Shown one piece after another: positions 31,001-41,868 of a DNA stretch of 64,000 nucleotides (the first letter of the stretch is position 1; each line of letters opens with the position of its first letter). The notes beneath the pieces were generated by a model, which made no database searches, was not told where the DNA came from, and worked only from the letters and a program-made list of their open reading frames with translations. The stretch comes from Alteromonadaceae bacterium (GTDB lineage Bacteria > Pseudomonadota > Gammaproteobacteria > Enterobacterales > Alteromonadaceae). The stretch is taken from assembly GCA_013216015.1 (NCBI GenBank), contig JABSOI010000014.1, positions 62,001-126,000 of the forward strand, written 5' to 3'. Both the position numbers and the translations under genes were made by a program.

Positions 31001-31103
31001 AGGTATGAATGCACATATTGCCAAGCCAATTACAGCGCAAATGTTACAAACAACGATTTTGTCTGTTTTAGAAAATTGTGCTTCTTACAAAACGGGAAAG
31101 TAG
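28020..31103 (+). CDS. Hybrid sensor histidine kinase with C-terminal receiver
   Basis: 1027 residues. A membrane helix at about 17-38 leads to a periplasmic sensor of about 300 residues, probably Cache-like. A second helix (about 338-360) is followed by a coiled coil and HisKA with His463 ([16 protein letters not shown]). The HATPase domain has [13 protein letters not shown] near 660. After it comes a region (about 790-870) that looks like a degenerate receiver, then a true receiver (about 898-1015) with Asp950 in [13 protein letters not shown] and AMTAHA. The start is GTG at 28020, with a weak AAGG upstream. No partner regulator is adjacent, so its output and ligand are unknown. Confidence 0.9.
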   Translation: MIQVNSKNEVFRRYNIALIAIFFIVIVSALSVVSFLYFVELEGEKRRQLNTLGDYATQLDHKFSNNIEAIEAMKEFAEYYLDFPDELAAHMPKFIQSGDSFYLDKPRHDVITHRKQLSGNITGIGNVASFDQQLMQELAMANALTPAFITAKKTNREATWFYYISVSRFVNLYPWIGRNTWHYSDPMLKNTYMDKIEKSPNELFWSTPYIDTAGSGIQTSLGLGVYRRGKFVGAVVIELSLASLYENLPEITEEDHGIILVDKNNNIIIHKNSSNSKNLFLHNVMPEAVKFLSPATLYNQENDLILGKYLIQKQKININNWVLLKYQPYDDFTAPLFNRLGMLFFLLLAGLLALLLLIYSMSRRTFIKPTKEFISHIEYCAQGDPGKVKPTEAWLHWFQIVEDIFGQNRSLLQQLKGQNIQLDQKVNEKTQALIVRQAALEQAKEQAEYANQAKSQFLANMSHEIRTPINAIQGMMFLLDKTTLSAVQQQYLSNAETASTSLLYLIDELLDFVKIESGKMEIVKKECSLDDIIDKALKLNIVSASKKNISIIVDIAMDTPYWVVSDEMRLVQVISNLLNNAVKFTHQGSIRIAIEPMLAEFNEKSECLASTNENSNGKSNEKEQYVFVKFIITDTGIGIAKDKQSHLFDVFRQADESTTRKYGGSGLGLSICQQIVNLLGGKITLDSYLDQGSEFSFTLPFDISTNTASFSKTMVNGSFNKMDLFSCGIDFPSSVNQVIEQMSWQHHSFETIGLLVNDVLERVQVNNSASQDDFSHQDACQQEKNQKIKKKIVLIIPSDYLFSEFLRINSESWLKLQQQIDLICVCQSMMSELPDQLDQQLELLITPYTFLEMPIFRSALLKIRDALSPALPVITTTVELSKIGNKQHKFHLDNVNLANINILLVEDNLVNQMVAKELLLTMHANVIIAEHGQLALEKLLIHEIDVVLMDIQMPIMDGLTATRKIREQEQFSQLPIIAMTAHARDEDREKSNAAGMNAHIAKPITAQMLQTTILSVLENCASYKTGK

Positions 31104-31139
31104 CAGTGTGGAAGTAAAAATAAGGATAAATAAGGGAGG

Positions 31140-31898
31140 TTAACATTTAGCTAATTCAAATTCAGTTGAATGATTTGAATAGCGTCGGCCATTCTTCTCA
31201 CAAGGCAGCATAAACCTGATTGAATATCTGAATTTATTACCACTGACAGTTGGGTAATATTGGGCATCTTGAGGTAGACGAATACGAAGAAGTACCAGGT
31301 TTTCACCATTGTCCTGATAAAATCCACTGTCAGTTGAAATACTGACAAACTCAGCTCGTTGTCTAATAAATTTTAAAACTAAATCAAGTGCATTTCTAAT
31401 TTGTGAAAGTAGCGCAAGCCAACGCTTAATATCCTCACTTAATTCTTTTTCCGTGCGGTGTAACCAAAATTGTAACTGGGGTAAGTCGAAGCTTGAATTA
31501 CCACCTTGAATAGCAAAACGTTGCTTTAAACTGGCAAGGAATTTATCTTCTTTTAACTGCCACCAAGTTGGGCTTGTGCCCTTTAATTTGGCTATAAGTT
31601 TTACCGTTTGATGTAAATTGTCGTCCAGAGCACTGGTGTCAACATCAGGTATTTTTGACCAGACTACTAAATTTTGTTCGAGTTTTTCTAACTCTTTTAT
31701 TAAATCGCCACGTATATCACTGCGTTCTAAAGTATCTATAATGGCAAAAAGGGCATTGAAGAATATGCTTTGGCTGACGTTTGTCTGGTCTGAAGAGTTG
31801 TATGAAAAGCAATTTTCAGCTTGAACAAACAGTTGTTCAAGCTTTAAATAATTACGAATGCGCTCATTGAGCGGGTGTTCATATAAAATAGTTTTCAT
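31140..31898 (-). CDS. zapD: Cell division protein ZapD
   Basis: 252-residue member of the ZapD (DUF1342/YacF) family, which cross-links FtsZ filaments at the division ring. Recognised from the N-terminal YEHPLNERIRNYLKLEQLF and the C-terminal SIRFMLPCEKNGRRYS. It lies downstream of coaE and pilD, the order found in E. coli and Vibrio (coaE-zapD). A 253-base gap with a short inverted-repeat element separates it from coaE. Confidence 0.95.
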   Translation of the reverse strand: MKTILYEHPLNERIRNYLKLEQLFVQAENCFSYNSSDQTNVSQSIFFNALFAIIDTLERSDIRGDLIKELEKLEQNLVVWSKIPDVDTSALDDNLHQTVKLIAKLKGTSPTWWQLKEDKFLASLKQRFAIQGGNSSFDLPQLQFWLHRTEKELSEDIKRWLALLSQIRNALDLVLKFIRQRAEFVSISTDSGFYQDNGENLVLLRIRLPQDAQYYPTVSGNKFRYSIRFMLPCEKNGRRYSNHSTEFELAKC

Positions 31899-32004
31899 AA
31901 CAAAATTTGATAATGTCTTAGTTATTATAATTATTTGATTAAAGTATATATTAACCAGAGATAATCTAAATGGCTAATTTTATTTATACAATATTACCTA
32001 ATTA

Positions 32005-32154
32005 GTGCCCATCCAGAAACGAATGTCTACTGCGCAGTTCCACTGGCACAATCAAAACACCACTATATAAGGTTATTTAGAATGACTAAACAGCCCATAT
32101 CTAGTAGCGTTGATATTGCGATTTTGGCATGGCCTAGTTTCAGGACCGACATTA
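32005..32154. repeat. Imperfect inverted-repeat element E between coaE and zapD
   Basis: The end motif TAGTGCCCATCCAGAAAC (32005-32022) recurs inverted at 32137-32154, matching at 13 of 18 positions. The same motif family recurs at 41827-41868 and 47672-47689. The right end includes the coaE stop codon. Any mobile origin is uncertain. Confidence 0.5.
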
Positions 32155-32781
32155 CTTATTGGTATCATTATTACGTTTTTTTTCGGTAAATTGCAGGTAT
32201 TTCTGATGTAAATTTTTAATTGTTTCTTCTGTATCTGCTAAATTATCGCTTTCATTATTAACAATATCATTTGCGGCTTCTATCCGTTTTTCCCTGGAGA
32301 TTTGACTTGCTATAATGCGTTGAATTTCATTTGTCGATGACTTATCCCGTTTTATCGTACGGCTCAGTTGTATTTGCTCACTGACATCGATAACCAGTAC
32401 ACGGTCTACCAGTTTAGTTAATTTATTCTCAATTAACAGTGGTGCGACTAATAAACAGTATGCACTACTACAATTATTAATTTGTTCCAGCATAGTTTGC
32501 CGAATTAACGGGTGCAACAAATTATTGAGCCATAATTTATCTTCACTGTGTTTGAATATACGAGAACGTAGTAACGAACGATTTAATTCTCCATTCGTAC
32601 AAATGAATTCAGTGCCAAAATAGTCTGCGATAGCTTTTAATGCAGGGCTAGTGGGTTCAACAACTTGACGGGCAACAATATCAGCGTCCACAACATCAAT
32701 ACCAAGTTTAGTAAACATATTGCTTATGGTCGATTTACCGCAACCAATTCCGCCTGTTAAGCCAATTATATATTCAGACAT
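32152..32781 (-). CDS. coaE: Dephospho-CoA kinase
   Basis: Final step of coenzyme A biosynthesis. 209 residues. The P-loop GLTGGIGCGKST is at the N-terminus, followed by VDADIVARQVVEP, LLHPLIRQTM and the lid region TIKRDKSS. The C-terminal end is Lys- and Asn-rich (TEKKRNNDTNK). It lies between pilD and zapD, as in other gammaproteobacteria. 35 bases separate it from pilD upstream. Confidence 0.96.
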   Translation of the reverse strand: MSEYIIGLTGGIGCGKSTISNMFTKLGIDVVDADIVARQVVEPTSPALKAIADYFGTEFICTNGELNRSLLRSRIFKHSEDKLWLNNLLHPLIRQTMLEQINNCSSAYCLLVAPLLIENKLTKLVDRVLVIDVSEQIQLSRTIKRDKSSTNEIQRIIASQISREKRIEAANDIVNNESDNLADTEETIKNLHQKYLQFTEKKRNNDTNK

Positions 32782-32816
32782 TATATTCAGACCTACATTT
32801 AGACATTACAGATACA

Positions 32817-33701
32817 CTAGACCAGATAACTTAGATACCAGGACCAGATGTTATCGCCCCAAAGTATTGTTATCCAACCAGCAACAGCTAAATAAGGACC
32901 AAAAGGAATGGCCTGACCTTTGTTATGCCCTTTAAATATGATGAGTGATATGCCGACAATGGCTCCTACGGCAGAGGCCATAAGAATAAGCAGAGGTAAA
33001 AGTTGCCAGCCTATCCAGGCACCAAAAAGTGCAAATAACTTAAAGTCACCAAATCCCATGCCTTCTTTTTTAGTCAGTAATTTAAAAAGCCAGAAAATAC
33101 AGAATAAACTGCCATATCCGGCCATAGCGCCAATCACAGCATCACTTAAAGGCACAAAAGTTCCGTTAATGTTAACTAATAAACCTAGCCATAGGAATGG
33201 CATGGTAATTTGATCCGGCAAGATCATATGATCAAGGTCGATCAGTGTTAAAGATATCAACGCCCAGGTTAAAAACAGCATCAGTAGAGTAGCGATTGAA
33301 ACGCCGTAATGTTGAGCAACGATAAGTCCCAATAAAGCGGCGCTTCCTTCCACTAAGGGGTATCTCTTTGATATTTTTTGTTTACACTGGCTACATTTGC
33401 CACCTAAAACTAACCAACTGATTATTGGAATATTCTCATAAAAACGGATCGGGTGACTACAACTGGGGCAAGTGGAATTGGGTTTAGATAAACTTATTTC
33501 AGGTAATGTTTTCGCCGGAATATCATTCAATTCATCAGCTAGATATTCACGGCATTCATAATACCAGGAACGCTCCATCATTTTAGGTAAACGATAAACT
33601 ACAACGTTTAAAAAACTGCCAACGGTTAACGATAAAATAGCGATACAGCTATAAAAAAATACCGGATAAGCTGTGAATACTTCGATTAATTCATTTAACA
33701 C
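32817..33701 (-). CDS. pilD: Prepilin peptidase / N-methyltransferase PilD
   Basis: Inner-membrane aspartyl protease that cleaves type IV prepilins after Gly and methylates the new N-terminus. 294 residues. The zinc-binding cysteines CPSC (78-81) and CSQC (103-106) are in the cytoplasmic loop. The catalytic aspartates are in LTLIDLDHMILPDQ and GFGDFKLF. About eight membrane helices are visible. It is the last pil gene of the pilA-B-C-D cluster and likely also serves type II secretion. Confidence 0.96.
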   Translation of the reverse strand: MLNELIEVFTAYPVFFYSCIAILSLTVGSFLNVVVYRLPKMMERSWYYECREYLADELNDIPAKTLPEISLSKPNSTCPSCSHPIRFYENIPIISWLVLGGKCSQCKQKISKRYPLVEGSAALLGLIVAQHYGVSIATLLMLFLTWALISLTLIDLDHMILPDQITMPFLWLGLLVNINGTFVPLSDAVIGAMAGYGSLFCIFWLFKLLTKKEGMGFGDFKLFALFGAWIGWQLLPLLILMASAVGAIVGISLIIFKGHNKGQAIPFGPYLAVAGWITILWGDNIWSWYLSYLV

Positions 33702-33785
33702 AAAAAAGACCTTCTAAATTTTAAACTTTATAGGTATAACTTATACAAACTGTACCAGATAACATTTACTGTTTTATCTGATCTA

Positions 33786-35033
33786 CTAAACAATTTTACC
33801 AATTTCGAAAATAGGTAAATACATGGCAATGATTAAACCACCAATAACCACACCCAATACAGCCATTATCATAGGCTCTAACAGTGCGGTAAGTCCATCA
33901 ACGGCATCGTCAACTTGCTGTTCATATACGGTCGCTACTTTTGCCAGCATGTCATCGACGGCACCGGATTCTTCACCAATAGCTACCATTTGAATGACCA
34001 TATCAGGAAATATATTACAATTACGCATTGCAAGGTTCATCTGCATACCCGAAGTTACTTCTGCCTGGACTTCTAAAATTGCATCACGAAAAACTGCATT
34101 ACCTGAAGCACCCGCAGCAGATTCTAACGCATCAGGCAATGGAACACCGGCAGCGAAAGTCGTTGATAAAGTTCGGGCATAACGGGCAACCGCTGCTTTT
34201 TTTAACAGTTCGCCAATCACAGGTAATTTAAGTATTTTTTTATCGACACTATCTCTGAATTTTTGGCTGTTCAAGTGAGCTTTTTTAAATAGAAAAATTC
34301 CAGAAAAAATGCCTGCCAGTCCTAAATACCAATAAGCTTGCATAAACTCTGAAATGGCTATAACTAATAAGGTAAAAGCTGGTAATTCAGCGCCAAAACC
34401 AGCAAAAATTTCCTGGAAAACAGGTACTACAAAAATTAATAAAATTGAAGTGACTATACCTGCAATTATTAATACAGCAATAGGGTATGTCATTGCTTTT
34501 TTTATTTTAGACTTTAATGCTTCAGCTTTTTCTTTATAGGTGGCTATTCGATCATAAATAGTTTCAAGCGACCCCGATTGTTCGCCGGAGTGGACTAAAT
34601 CACAATATAAGCCATCAAAATATATGGGATGCTCCCTTAAACAGTCTGACAAAGGGATGCCTGATTGTAACTTATGCCCGATATCAGCTAATAATTTCTG
34701 CATATTACCATTGTTATGGCCAGAGCCAATCATCTCAATGGTTTGTACTAAAGGTACGCCAGCACCTAGCATGGTGGCTACTTGTCGGGTAAAAACGGCA
34801 ATATCCATCGGGGTAATGGCTTTATCGCCGCTCATTCCAAATAATGGTTTGGCTTTTTTCTTGATTCGTCCAGGGGTAATGCCTTGTTTTCTTAATTGAG
34901 ATTTAAGTTCAAGCAAACTGTTTGCGGATAGCTCACCGTTAATTTTTTTTCCTTTGCGGTTTACCCCTTGCCATAGAAAAACATCAGGGCTTTTAGGTGC
35001 TTTTGAAGCTTTGGTAGATTTTGCAATAGCCAT
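33786..35033 (-). CDS. pilC: Type IV pilus inner membrane protein PilC
   Basis: Polytopic platform protein of the GspF/PilC family, 415 residues. Two GspF domains are visible (FTRQVATMLGAGVPLVQTIEM; YARTLSTTFAAGVPLPDALES), each followed by membrane helices. The C-terminus is GLIIAMYLPIFEIGKIV, typical of PilC. It couples the PilB motor to pilin assembly. The 243 AT-rich bases between pilB and pilC contain no evident terminator. Confidence 0.96.
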   Translation of the reverse strand: MAIAKSTKASKAPKSPDVFLWQGVNRKGKKINGELSANSLLELKSQLRKQGITPGRIKKKAKPLFGMSGDKAITPMDIAVFTRQVATMLGAGVPLVQTIEMIGSGHNNGNMQKLLADIGHKLQSGIPLSDCLREHPIYFDGLYCDLVHSGEQSGSLETIYDRIATYKEKAEALKSKIKKAMTYPIAVLIIAGIVTSILLIFVVPVFQEIFAGFGAELPAFTLLVIAISEFMQAYWYLGLAGIFSGIFLFKKAHLNSQKFRDSVDKKILKLPVIGELLKKAAVARYARTLSTTFAAGVPLPDALESAAGASGNAVFRDAILEVQAEVTSGMQMNLAMRNCNIFPDMVIQMVAIGEESGAVDDMLAKVATVYEQQVDDAVDGLTALLEPMIMAVLGVVIGGLIIAMYLPIFEIGKIV

Positions 35034-35276
35034 AAATTCACTTAATCAATGTTAGTTTATTTGTCCATTTATTGAAGGTTTGGATTCATACCTTGAATAT
35101 TTTACCCTACAATATTTACTGATAATTCTTGCTGAAAATGTTTACTCCTAATAATATAAGGTTATAAAGAGTCGAGCTTTATAGCAAATAGATTTTAAAA
35201 TTAAGTGTTAATGCTAAGTATAATTGCTAAATAAAAATGTTAAGTATTAATGTTAAAAATTAAAATTAAGGTTAAG

Positions 35277-36980
35277 TTAAGCATTGGTAATGCGATTAAT
35301 TTCTTCTAAACTGGTAACCCCTTGTAAAGCCTTCTTTAAACCTGATTGACGCAAGTTGTTATACCCTTCTTTCTGGCATTGCGCCGCAATATCGAGGGAA
35401 TTGCCACCCTCCATAATAATACTGGCGGTTTCAGGGCTAATCTTTATTACTTCATAAACCCCAACCCGACCTTTATAACCAGCCGTACATAAATCGCAAC
35501 CAACGGGCTTGAAAAGTTTTATCTGCGTTACTTGTTCCGCTAAAAAACCTTGCTTTAATAATTCCGGCTCAGGAACATCATCTAAAATTTTGCATTGCAT
35601 ACATAATCTTCGCGCCAATCGTTGTGCAATAATAATGCTGACTGAACTTGCCACGTTATATGAGGGTACGCCCATATTTAATAAACGGGTGATTGTTTCT
35701 GCTGCTGAATTAGTATGTAAGGTTGATAATACCAAATGTCCTGTTTGTGCCGCTTTAATGGCAATTTCTGCGGTTTCCAGATCTCGGATCTCACCAACCA
35801 TGATAATATCTGGATCTTGACGGAGAAATGAGCGTAATGCGGCAGGGAAGGTAAGGCCTGCGCGAATATTAATTTGTACCTGGTTAATGCCTTCTAAATT
35901 TATTTCTACAGGATCTTCGGCAGTAGAAATATTTCTCTGCTCTGTATTTAGAATGTTGAGGCCCGTATACAAGGAGACTGTCTTACCTGATCCTGTTGGC
36001 CCGGTAACTAAAATCATGCCTTGCGGTTGATCTAATGCCGCCATATAAATAGCTTTTTGTTCGGGTTCATACCCTAGCATTTCAATACCCAGCATGGCAC
36101 TGGATGAATCCAGAATTCGCATAACGACCTTTTCTCCCCACATGGTGGGCAAGGTGCTGACACGAAAATCTATCGACTTTTTTCGGGATAACGACAGCTT
36201 TATACGACCATCTTGTGGAACGCGTCGTTCAGCTATATCAAGTTTTGACATAACTTTTAAACGGGCTGTCATGCGAGAGGCTAATGAAACTGGCGGGCTG
36301 GCAACTTCCGTTAAAATACCATCAATACGAAAACGAATACGAAAGGTTTTTTCATAAGGTTCGAAATGTAAATCAGAAGCGCCTTTTTTAATGGCATCAA
36401 GCAGTATCTTGTTAATAAATACAACAATAGGGGCGTCTTCTTTATCACTGGCTGCAGGGTTTTCTTCTTTACGCTCGTCTTGTACATCTATTCCTGACAA
36501 CTCTTCAGCGTCGAGATCAGTAATTTCCAGTGCATCACTGTCTTCTTCCAATACTTTGTCTATACACTGCTGTAAGCTTTTATCATCTGCAATGACCAAC
36601 TCAGTCGCGAAGCCAGTATTGAATTGAATTTCTTGCAAAGCTTCTAAATTGGTCGGATTCGACATAGCGACAAACAATACTTTACCGCGTAAATATAAAG
36701 GTAATGCATGGTGTTTACGAATTAATCTTTCGTTACGAATGCCTTCCGGCACTAAAGATGTGTCGAAGTATTTTAAATCAATCAGTGGGTAACCAAAACT
36801 ACGGGAAAGAACGCTGGCAATTTTTTTGCTATCAATATTTTTAACTTCAACCAAATAACTAATAATTGGTTTTTTTTGCAGGGAAAATTCAGAGCTGATT
36901 TTGTCAACCATCTCTGTGGATATTAAGTTATGCTTTGCTAATGCTGAGAGCAAGCTAGACTGTTGGTGAAGTCCTTTCAT
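35277..36980 (-). CDS. pilB: Type IV pilus assembly ATPase PilB
   Basis: Hexameric extension motor. About 567 residues from the ATG at 36980. The N-terminal MshEN-like domain (about 1-150) is followed by the T2SSE core with Walker [15 protein letters not shown], an Asp box, Walker [13 protein letters not shown] and a His box ([11 protein letters not shown]). A zinc-binding pair of CxxC motifs is present (CMQCK; CDLC). A TTG 22 codons upstream would extend it, but that stretch has no ribosome binding site and is outside the family. Confidence 0.95.
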   Translation of the reverse strand: MKGLHQQSSLLSALAKHNLISTEMVDKISSEFSLQKKPIISYLVEVKNIDSKKIASVLSRSFGYPLIDLKYFDTSLVPEGIRNERLIRKHHALPLYLRGKVLFVAMSNPTNLEALQEIQFNTGFATELVIADDKSLQQCIDKVLEEDSDALEITDLDAEELSGIDVQDERKEENPAASDKEDAPIVVFINKILLDAIKKGASDLHFEPYEKTFRIRFRIDGILTEVASPPVSLASRMTARLKVMSKLDIAERRVPQDGRIKLSLSRKKSIDFRVSTLPTMWGEKVVMRILDSSSAMLGIEMLGYEPEQKAIYMAALDQPQGMILVTGPTGSGKTVSLYTGLNILNTEQRNISTAEDPVEINLEGINQVQINIRAGLTFPAALRSFLRQDPDIIMVGEIRDLETAEIAIKAAQTGHLVLSTLHTNSAAETITRLLNMGVPSYNVASSVSIIIAQRLARRLCMQCKILDDVPEPELLKQGFLAEQVTQIKLFKPVGCDLCTAGYKGRVGVYEVIKISPETASIIMEGGNSLDIAAQCQKEGYNNLRQSGLKKALQGVTSLEEINRITNA

Positions 36981-37297
36981 TAGATATTGAATTTTCTCAA
37001 AACTTGGGCTTAATTGAGTGTAACTTATTTTGGTTTGAAAAAACAAAAAAGAGTGTTAGTTTTTATTTACTGTTGCTGAATATATAGAAAAATGTGGGAT
37101 TTGGTGAGCTTTGTTTTGATGGTATAGAATTTAGCACTTTCATGATAAAGGAATTCGATCTCATTATTTTTTGATTAAAGCATAAAACGTTCGATTAACT
37201 CTTGTGTTTGCACTAGGTCGACAACATAGGGAAGGTTAGACTCTGAAAATAGCTCTTTCATTGGCGTAATCTCAAGATATTAAAATGAGTTCCCATC

Positions 37298-37458
37298 TAT
37301 ACCCGTGGTCATTCGAAATGCGGGAATTTGAGGTGAATTTAAAAGTTTATCTAAAAGGCGCTTGATTGAGCAATAGCTGGCTATTGTGATTGAAAGCAAC
37401 GTAGTAGATAATCTTTTAAAACGCATCAAAACCTGCATTTTGAATGATTACGGGTATA
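37298..37458. mobile_element. MITE-like element C (161 bp), a long imperfect hairpin
   Basis: 24-base ends (37298-37321 and 37435-37458, beginning TATACCCGT) are inverted copies matching at 21 of 24 positions. Nested inside are the pair TTAAAAGTTTATCTA / TAGATAATCTTTTAA (14 of 15) and a perfect central hairpin CAATAGC-TG-GCTATTG. The whole unit can therefore fold into one long stem. It lies in the 677-base gap between pilB and pilA, which otherwise holds only the pilA terminator and AT-rich sequence. Confidence 0.82.
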
Positions 37459-37590
37459 TACATGCATTAATATCTGAGAAATTTTTTGTTTGAATTTTTA
37501 TATCTAAAGCCATAAAACAGGGTTTGTGAGGGATATTTATGAGAGATAGACTTTATCCTGTTTGGAACAATAAGCTTTACTTGGTTATAA

Positions 37591-37620
37591 AATTAAAGCC
37601 CCAAGTGGGGCTTTAAAATA
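37591..37620 (-). terminator. Rho-independent terminator after pilA
   Basis: Perfect AAAGCCCC / GGGGCTTT stem with a 4-base loop and a T-rich tail when read on the minus strand, about 40 bases after the pilA stop. It explains why pilA can be expressed far above pilB-C-D. Confidence 0.9.
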
Positions 37621-37657
37621 AAATCGAATGAAGTAGTAGAAAAACTAAATCAGATTA

Positions 37658-38098
37658 TTAACACCAACCGTTTACTACACAGCTAGGAGTTGATCCAGAA
37701 GTTACATTCCAAGTTAGAGGGTTACCTGCAGTTGGCGTTGCTATCATTTCAACCGAATCCGAAGCAGCGGTAGACTTCGCAGTAATTACACCATTTTCAA
37801 TAGTCATCGTATCAAGGTTATCATAAGTACCAGTCGTTACTTCTTTAGGAATTCCTTTGATGCCATGATCACAATCATCTAACTTACCTTGTGTTTGATA
37901 ACACAGGGCAACTGCTGTTCTTGCTGCTCCGACAAGAGAAACTACTTCAGTAAATTTGGATTTTTTAGTATAATCTTGGTATTGAGGCAAAGCAACCGCT
38001 GCCAAAATACCGATAATCGCCACAACGATCATTAATTCAATAAGGGTGAAACCCTTAGCGTTTTTTTGAGTACTTAAATTTTTTAATGTAGTTTTCAT
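37658..38098 (-). CDS. pilA: Type IV pilin PilA
   Basis: Major pilin, 146 residues. A short basic leader ends in KG before [20 protein letters not shown], the class III/type IVa cleavage and methylation site with the conserved Glu at position +5. The globular domain has two cysteine pairs ([18 protein letters not shown]), the latter forming the usual C-terminal disulfide loop. It is expressed as its own unit, with a terminator behind it. The PilD peptidase gene is about 4 kb downstream in the same cluster. Confidence 0.96.
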   Translation of the reverse strand: MKTTLKNLSTQKNAKGFTLIELMIVVAIIGILAAVALPQYQDYTKKSKFTEVVSLVGAARTAVALCYQTQGKLDDCDHGIKGIPKEVTTGTYDNLDTMTIENGVITAKSTAASDSVEMIATPTAGNPLTWNVTSGSTPSCVVNGWC

Positions 38099-38454
38099 AG
38101 TAAAAATTCCATATGTTTTTTACGGGGGCTGGTTCAATACTGCGATAAAATCTTACAAATGTAAAACTTTGTAGCAATTTATTTTGTTTTATTAACAATA
38201 AAATTAAATATAGGTTAATTTATTAACAAATATTTAACTAAAGTCATCTGTTAGATCATTTATATAGTTGAATATAAAAAGAACAACTTTATTTATGTAT
38301 AGATGATGAAGGAAGTTTTTGCGAATTTAATCTTGGGTGAAGTTATTTTTTATCTAAACGAGGGTACAAAAGCAATGCACCCAGCTAAGTTTTTAATAAA
38401 ACGGGTCTTTAATAGAAAGTGCCTTTCACAGAATATGTCTTAAATAATAATGTC
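38099..38454. other. pilA upstream region
   Basis: 356 AT-rich bases upstream of pilA that must hold its promoter. A GGAA ribosome binding site precedes the pilA ATG. I looked for a sigma-54 promoter (GG-N10-GC) and found no convincing match. No other gene or repeat is seen. Confidence 0.5.
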
Positions 38455-39432
<978 letters not shown>

Positions 39433-39443
39433 TCAAGTAAAAG

Positions 39444-39965
39444 TTAATTTTGTTCTCTTAAGGTAAGTTGCTTACCCGTTTGAGTGAATTCTACTCTTTT
39501 TAGTGCGCTCATACCTAACAGAATTTCATCACTTTTCATTCCCGGGTTTATATGTGCTTCAACATTATAAAGGAAAATATTACCAATGCTGAGTTGTTCC
39601 AGTTTGGTTTGATACACAGTCACTGTGCCATTTGCCGTTTGTACAGGGTAACTGCCATAACTTGGTAAATTAAGTTGGTCAGCAATGTGCGCGGGAATTG
39701 ATACTTGTGTTGCACCAGTATCAAGTAAAAAGGTAACACTCTGGTCGTTAATTCCTCCCTGAACTAGGTAATGTCCCAGGCGATTCTGTTGCAAAACCAC
39801 TTCAGCGCGGCCACTGTCCGTCAGGCGCATTTCTGGATTACTGTTCGGGTTGTATTGTTTGTCTAATACGTCCTGGAAAATAAACACTAAAATGGCTAAG
39901 GCAATAATCCAGGCAAGCCAGACAAAAATTTTCCCAATTCGGTTAGTCTCATCATTTTCCGTCAT
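39444..39965 (-). CDS. Membrane-anchored retropepsin-like aspartic protease (TIGR02281 type)
   Basis: 173 residues. One N-terminal membrane helix (about 12-32, FVWLAWIIALAILVFIF) is followed by a retropepsin fold. The catalytic motif FLLDTGATQVSIP and the downstream ILLGMSALKRVEF are visible. This clan AA family usually acts as a homodimer; its substrates in bacteria are largely unknown. It lies 20 bases upstream of nadC on the same strand, so the two may be co-transcribed. Confidence 0.9.
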   Translation of the reverse strand: MTENDETNRIGKIFVWLAWIIALAILVFIFQDVLDKQYNPNSNPEMRLTDSGRAEVVLQQNRLGHYLVQGGINDQSVTFLLDTGATQVSIPAHIADQLNLPSYGSYPVQTANGTVTVYQTKLEQLSIGNIFLYNVEAHINPGMKSDEILLGMSALKRVEFTQTGKQLTLREQN

Positions 39966-40198
39966 AAGTGTACCGTTTATATTTTAAGTGTTTTAGCTTA
40001 TGCTTTTAGCGTAAATTTTTCGCGTAAGTTTTTAGTGTGATTTTTTAGTGTACAATTTTTTAGTGTACAATTGCACTTAGCATAAATAATATGTTGATAG
40101 TATTGTATGATCAATAGTTATTGATAACTAATCTGATTTTGCAAGTAATTGTGAATTCCAAAGCTGTTTCGGCATAACTGTTGAAAAGTTCAGCAAGT

Positions 40199-40813
40199 AT
40201 GAGTAATTGTATGGAAATTAAAAAGGGTTGGTTAAATACTGCCCGGCAGCAAGTATCCCCGCATTTTTCTGCACGACAAGACAATGATGAAATAAGTTTG
40301 TTGGTTATTCACAATATTTCACTGCCTGCGGGTCAATTTGGTGGCCCTTTTATAACTGACTTATTTTTGGGCAGATTAGATCCAGATATTGATCCTTCCT
40401 TTATAGATATTTATCAGTTACGAGTTTCGGCCCATTGTTTGATTCGTCGTGACGGAGAAATCATTCAGTACGTGTCTTTTAACGATAAAGCCTGGCATGC
40501 AGGTGTTTCTTGTTTTAATGGGCGTGAAAGTTGTAATGATTTTTCTATTGGTATTGAACTGGAAGGTACTGATAATATTCCTTATACTATTAAGCAGTAT
40601 CAACAATTAGTAAAATTGACAGCTTTGTTGATCAAAAAACATCCATTAATTGCAGGAAATATCGCTGGTCATTGTGACATAGCGCCCAGTAGAAAAACCG
40701 ACCCTGGTGATAGTTTTGATTGGTTGTTTTTTCGTAATGCTTTAAAAAGAACATCAACATACTTGTATGAGCAGCTGTCATTGGGAAAAAGCGACACAAA
40801 GTCTGACAAGTGA
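40199..40813 (+). CDS. ampD: 1,6-anhydro-N-acetylmuramyl-L-alanine amidase AmpD
   Basis: Cytoplasmic zinc amidase that removes the stem peptide from anhydro-muropeptides in cell-wall recycling and so controls AmpC induction. About 204 residues. The zinc ligands are visible in LLVIHNIS, and in GHCDIAPSRKTDPGD for the His/Asp pair. Start choice is uncertain: ATG 40199 is used here, while TTG 40181 and ATG 40211 are alternatives, and none has a strong ribosome binding site. It is paired with ampE downstream. Confidence 0.94.
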   Translation: MSNCMEIKKGWLNTARQQVSPHFSARQDNDEISLLVIHNISLPAGQFGGPFITDLFLGRLDPDIDPSFIDIYQLRVSAHCLIRRDGEIIQYVSFNDKAWHAGVSCFNGRESCNDFSIGIELEGTDNIPYTIKQYQQLVKLTALLIKKHPLIAGNIAGHCDIAPSRKTDPGDSFDWLFFRNALKRTSTYLYEQLSLGKSDTKSDK

Positions 40814-40912
40814 AATATGAAAAAATTAAGTGATACTAGCAAGTAATATTAGTAAGCGGTATTAGTAAGTAATATTAAAAAGTAATAACTGATAATTAAG
40901 AAAGGAAAATAA

Positions 40913-41803
40913 ATGAGCCTTATAAGTTTATTAATTGCATTAGCTGCTGAGCGTTATTTGTCATCACCCGCATGGCAGTTCAATAGCTTTTATAATGGTT
41001 ATATTAATCTGATCAAGCAAATGAACATAACGGACTCTCTTTGGAAAAGTCCTCTTTCTACGTTAGTTTTTATTGCAGTGCCAGTAGTCGGGAGTTATTT
41101 TCTATTGGGTTTGGTAGATGATAGCTTTTTACACATCATAATTTCTACTTTGATTCTTATCGTGTGTTTTGGTTGTGTAAACACCAGAGAACGATACAAA
41201 CAATACTTAATGTCTGCACTTCGAGGCGAAGCCACCACATGTGAGCTGCATCATGCTCAGCTGCTTCAAGATAAAAACATTGAACAAATGGGCTTTGGTC
41301 AAGTGCTTGTTTGGTTAAATTACCGTTATTTTATCGCTATTATGATTTTCTTTGTATTATTCGGTGCACCGGGAGCATTGTTTTATCGTTTGTTAACCCG
41401 AATATCAGAAATAAAAGTATCTGAAGATTCAAAGGAGGAAAACGGGGTTGATGAAGGTAGAGTTGGTGAAGATAAGGTTGAGAAAATTAACGAGGATGTT
41501 ATCGAACAAATTCGTTTATGGTTATCCTGGGTTGATTGGATCCCTGTGCGAATAGTTGCTTTTGGCTATATGCTGGTCGGGCATTTTTCTAAAGCTATGC
41601 CTGTTTGGTTAGAAAGTATTTTTGAGTTTAACAAAGTACCTCATCAAGTATTGATAGACGTAGCCGAAAAATCTGAAGATTTTATGGTTGATAAAGAAGA
41701 TTGTACTTCTGAAGCTTGTTTGCTGGTTCAATTAGCCAAAAAAGCGTTATTGTTATGGCTTAGTGTTATAGCTCTGTTGGTAATAATGGGCGTTTTACAG
41801 TAA
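40913..41803 (+). CDS. ampE: Regulatory signalling modulator protein AmpE
   Basis: 296-residue inner-membrane protein of the AmpE/CobD-like family. The N-terminus is MSLISLLIALAAERYLS and about four membrane helices are visible. A hydrophilic loop rich in Glu and Asp (EDSKEENGVDEGRVGEDK) interrupts the middle and is more acidic than usual. The role is poorly defined, but it is linked to beta-lactamase signalling with AmpD. An AAGGAAA ribosome binding site precedes the ATG. The next gene is pdhR, as in E. coli (ampD-ampE, then pdhR-aceEF). Confidence 0.93.
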   Translation: MSLISLLIALAAERYLSSPAWQFNSFYNGYINLIKQMNITDSLWKSPLSTLVFIAVPVVGSYFLLGLVDDSFLHIIISTLILIVCFGCVNTRERYKQYLMSALRGEATTCELHHAQLLQDKNIEQMGFGQVLVWLNYRYFIAIMIFFVLFGAPGALFYRLLTRISEIKVSEDSKEENGVDEGRVGEDKVEKINEDVIEQIRLWLSWVDWIPVRIVAFGYMLVGHFSKAMPVWLESIFEFNKVPHQVLIDVAEKSEDFMVDKEDCTSEACLLVQLAKKALLLWLSVIALLVIMGVLQ

Positions 41804-41826
41804 ACATTTCAAAGGTGCCAACAAGC

Positions 41827-41868
41827 TAGTGGTCATCCAGATACGACCCTGTTTCTGGACGGACACTG
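41827..41868. repeat. Short inverted repeat F (same family as element E)
   Basis: TAGTGGTCATCCAGATAC (41827-41844) faces GTTTCTGGACGGACACTG (41851-41868), which pair at 13 of 18 positions around a 6-base loop. It looks like two ends of the element-E family brought together. It lies just after ampE and could also act as a transcriptional attenuator, although it lacks a T-run. Confidence 0.5.

Noticed and set aside
38099-38454. Sigma-54 promoter for pilA
   Set aside because: No GG-N10-GC element at a suitable place could be found by eye.
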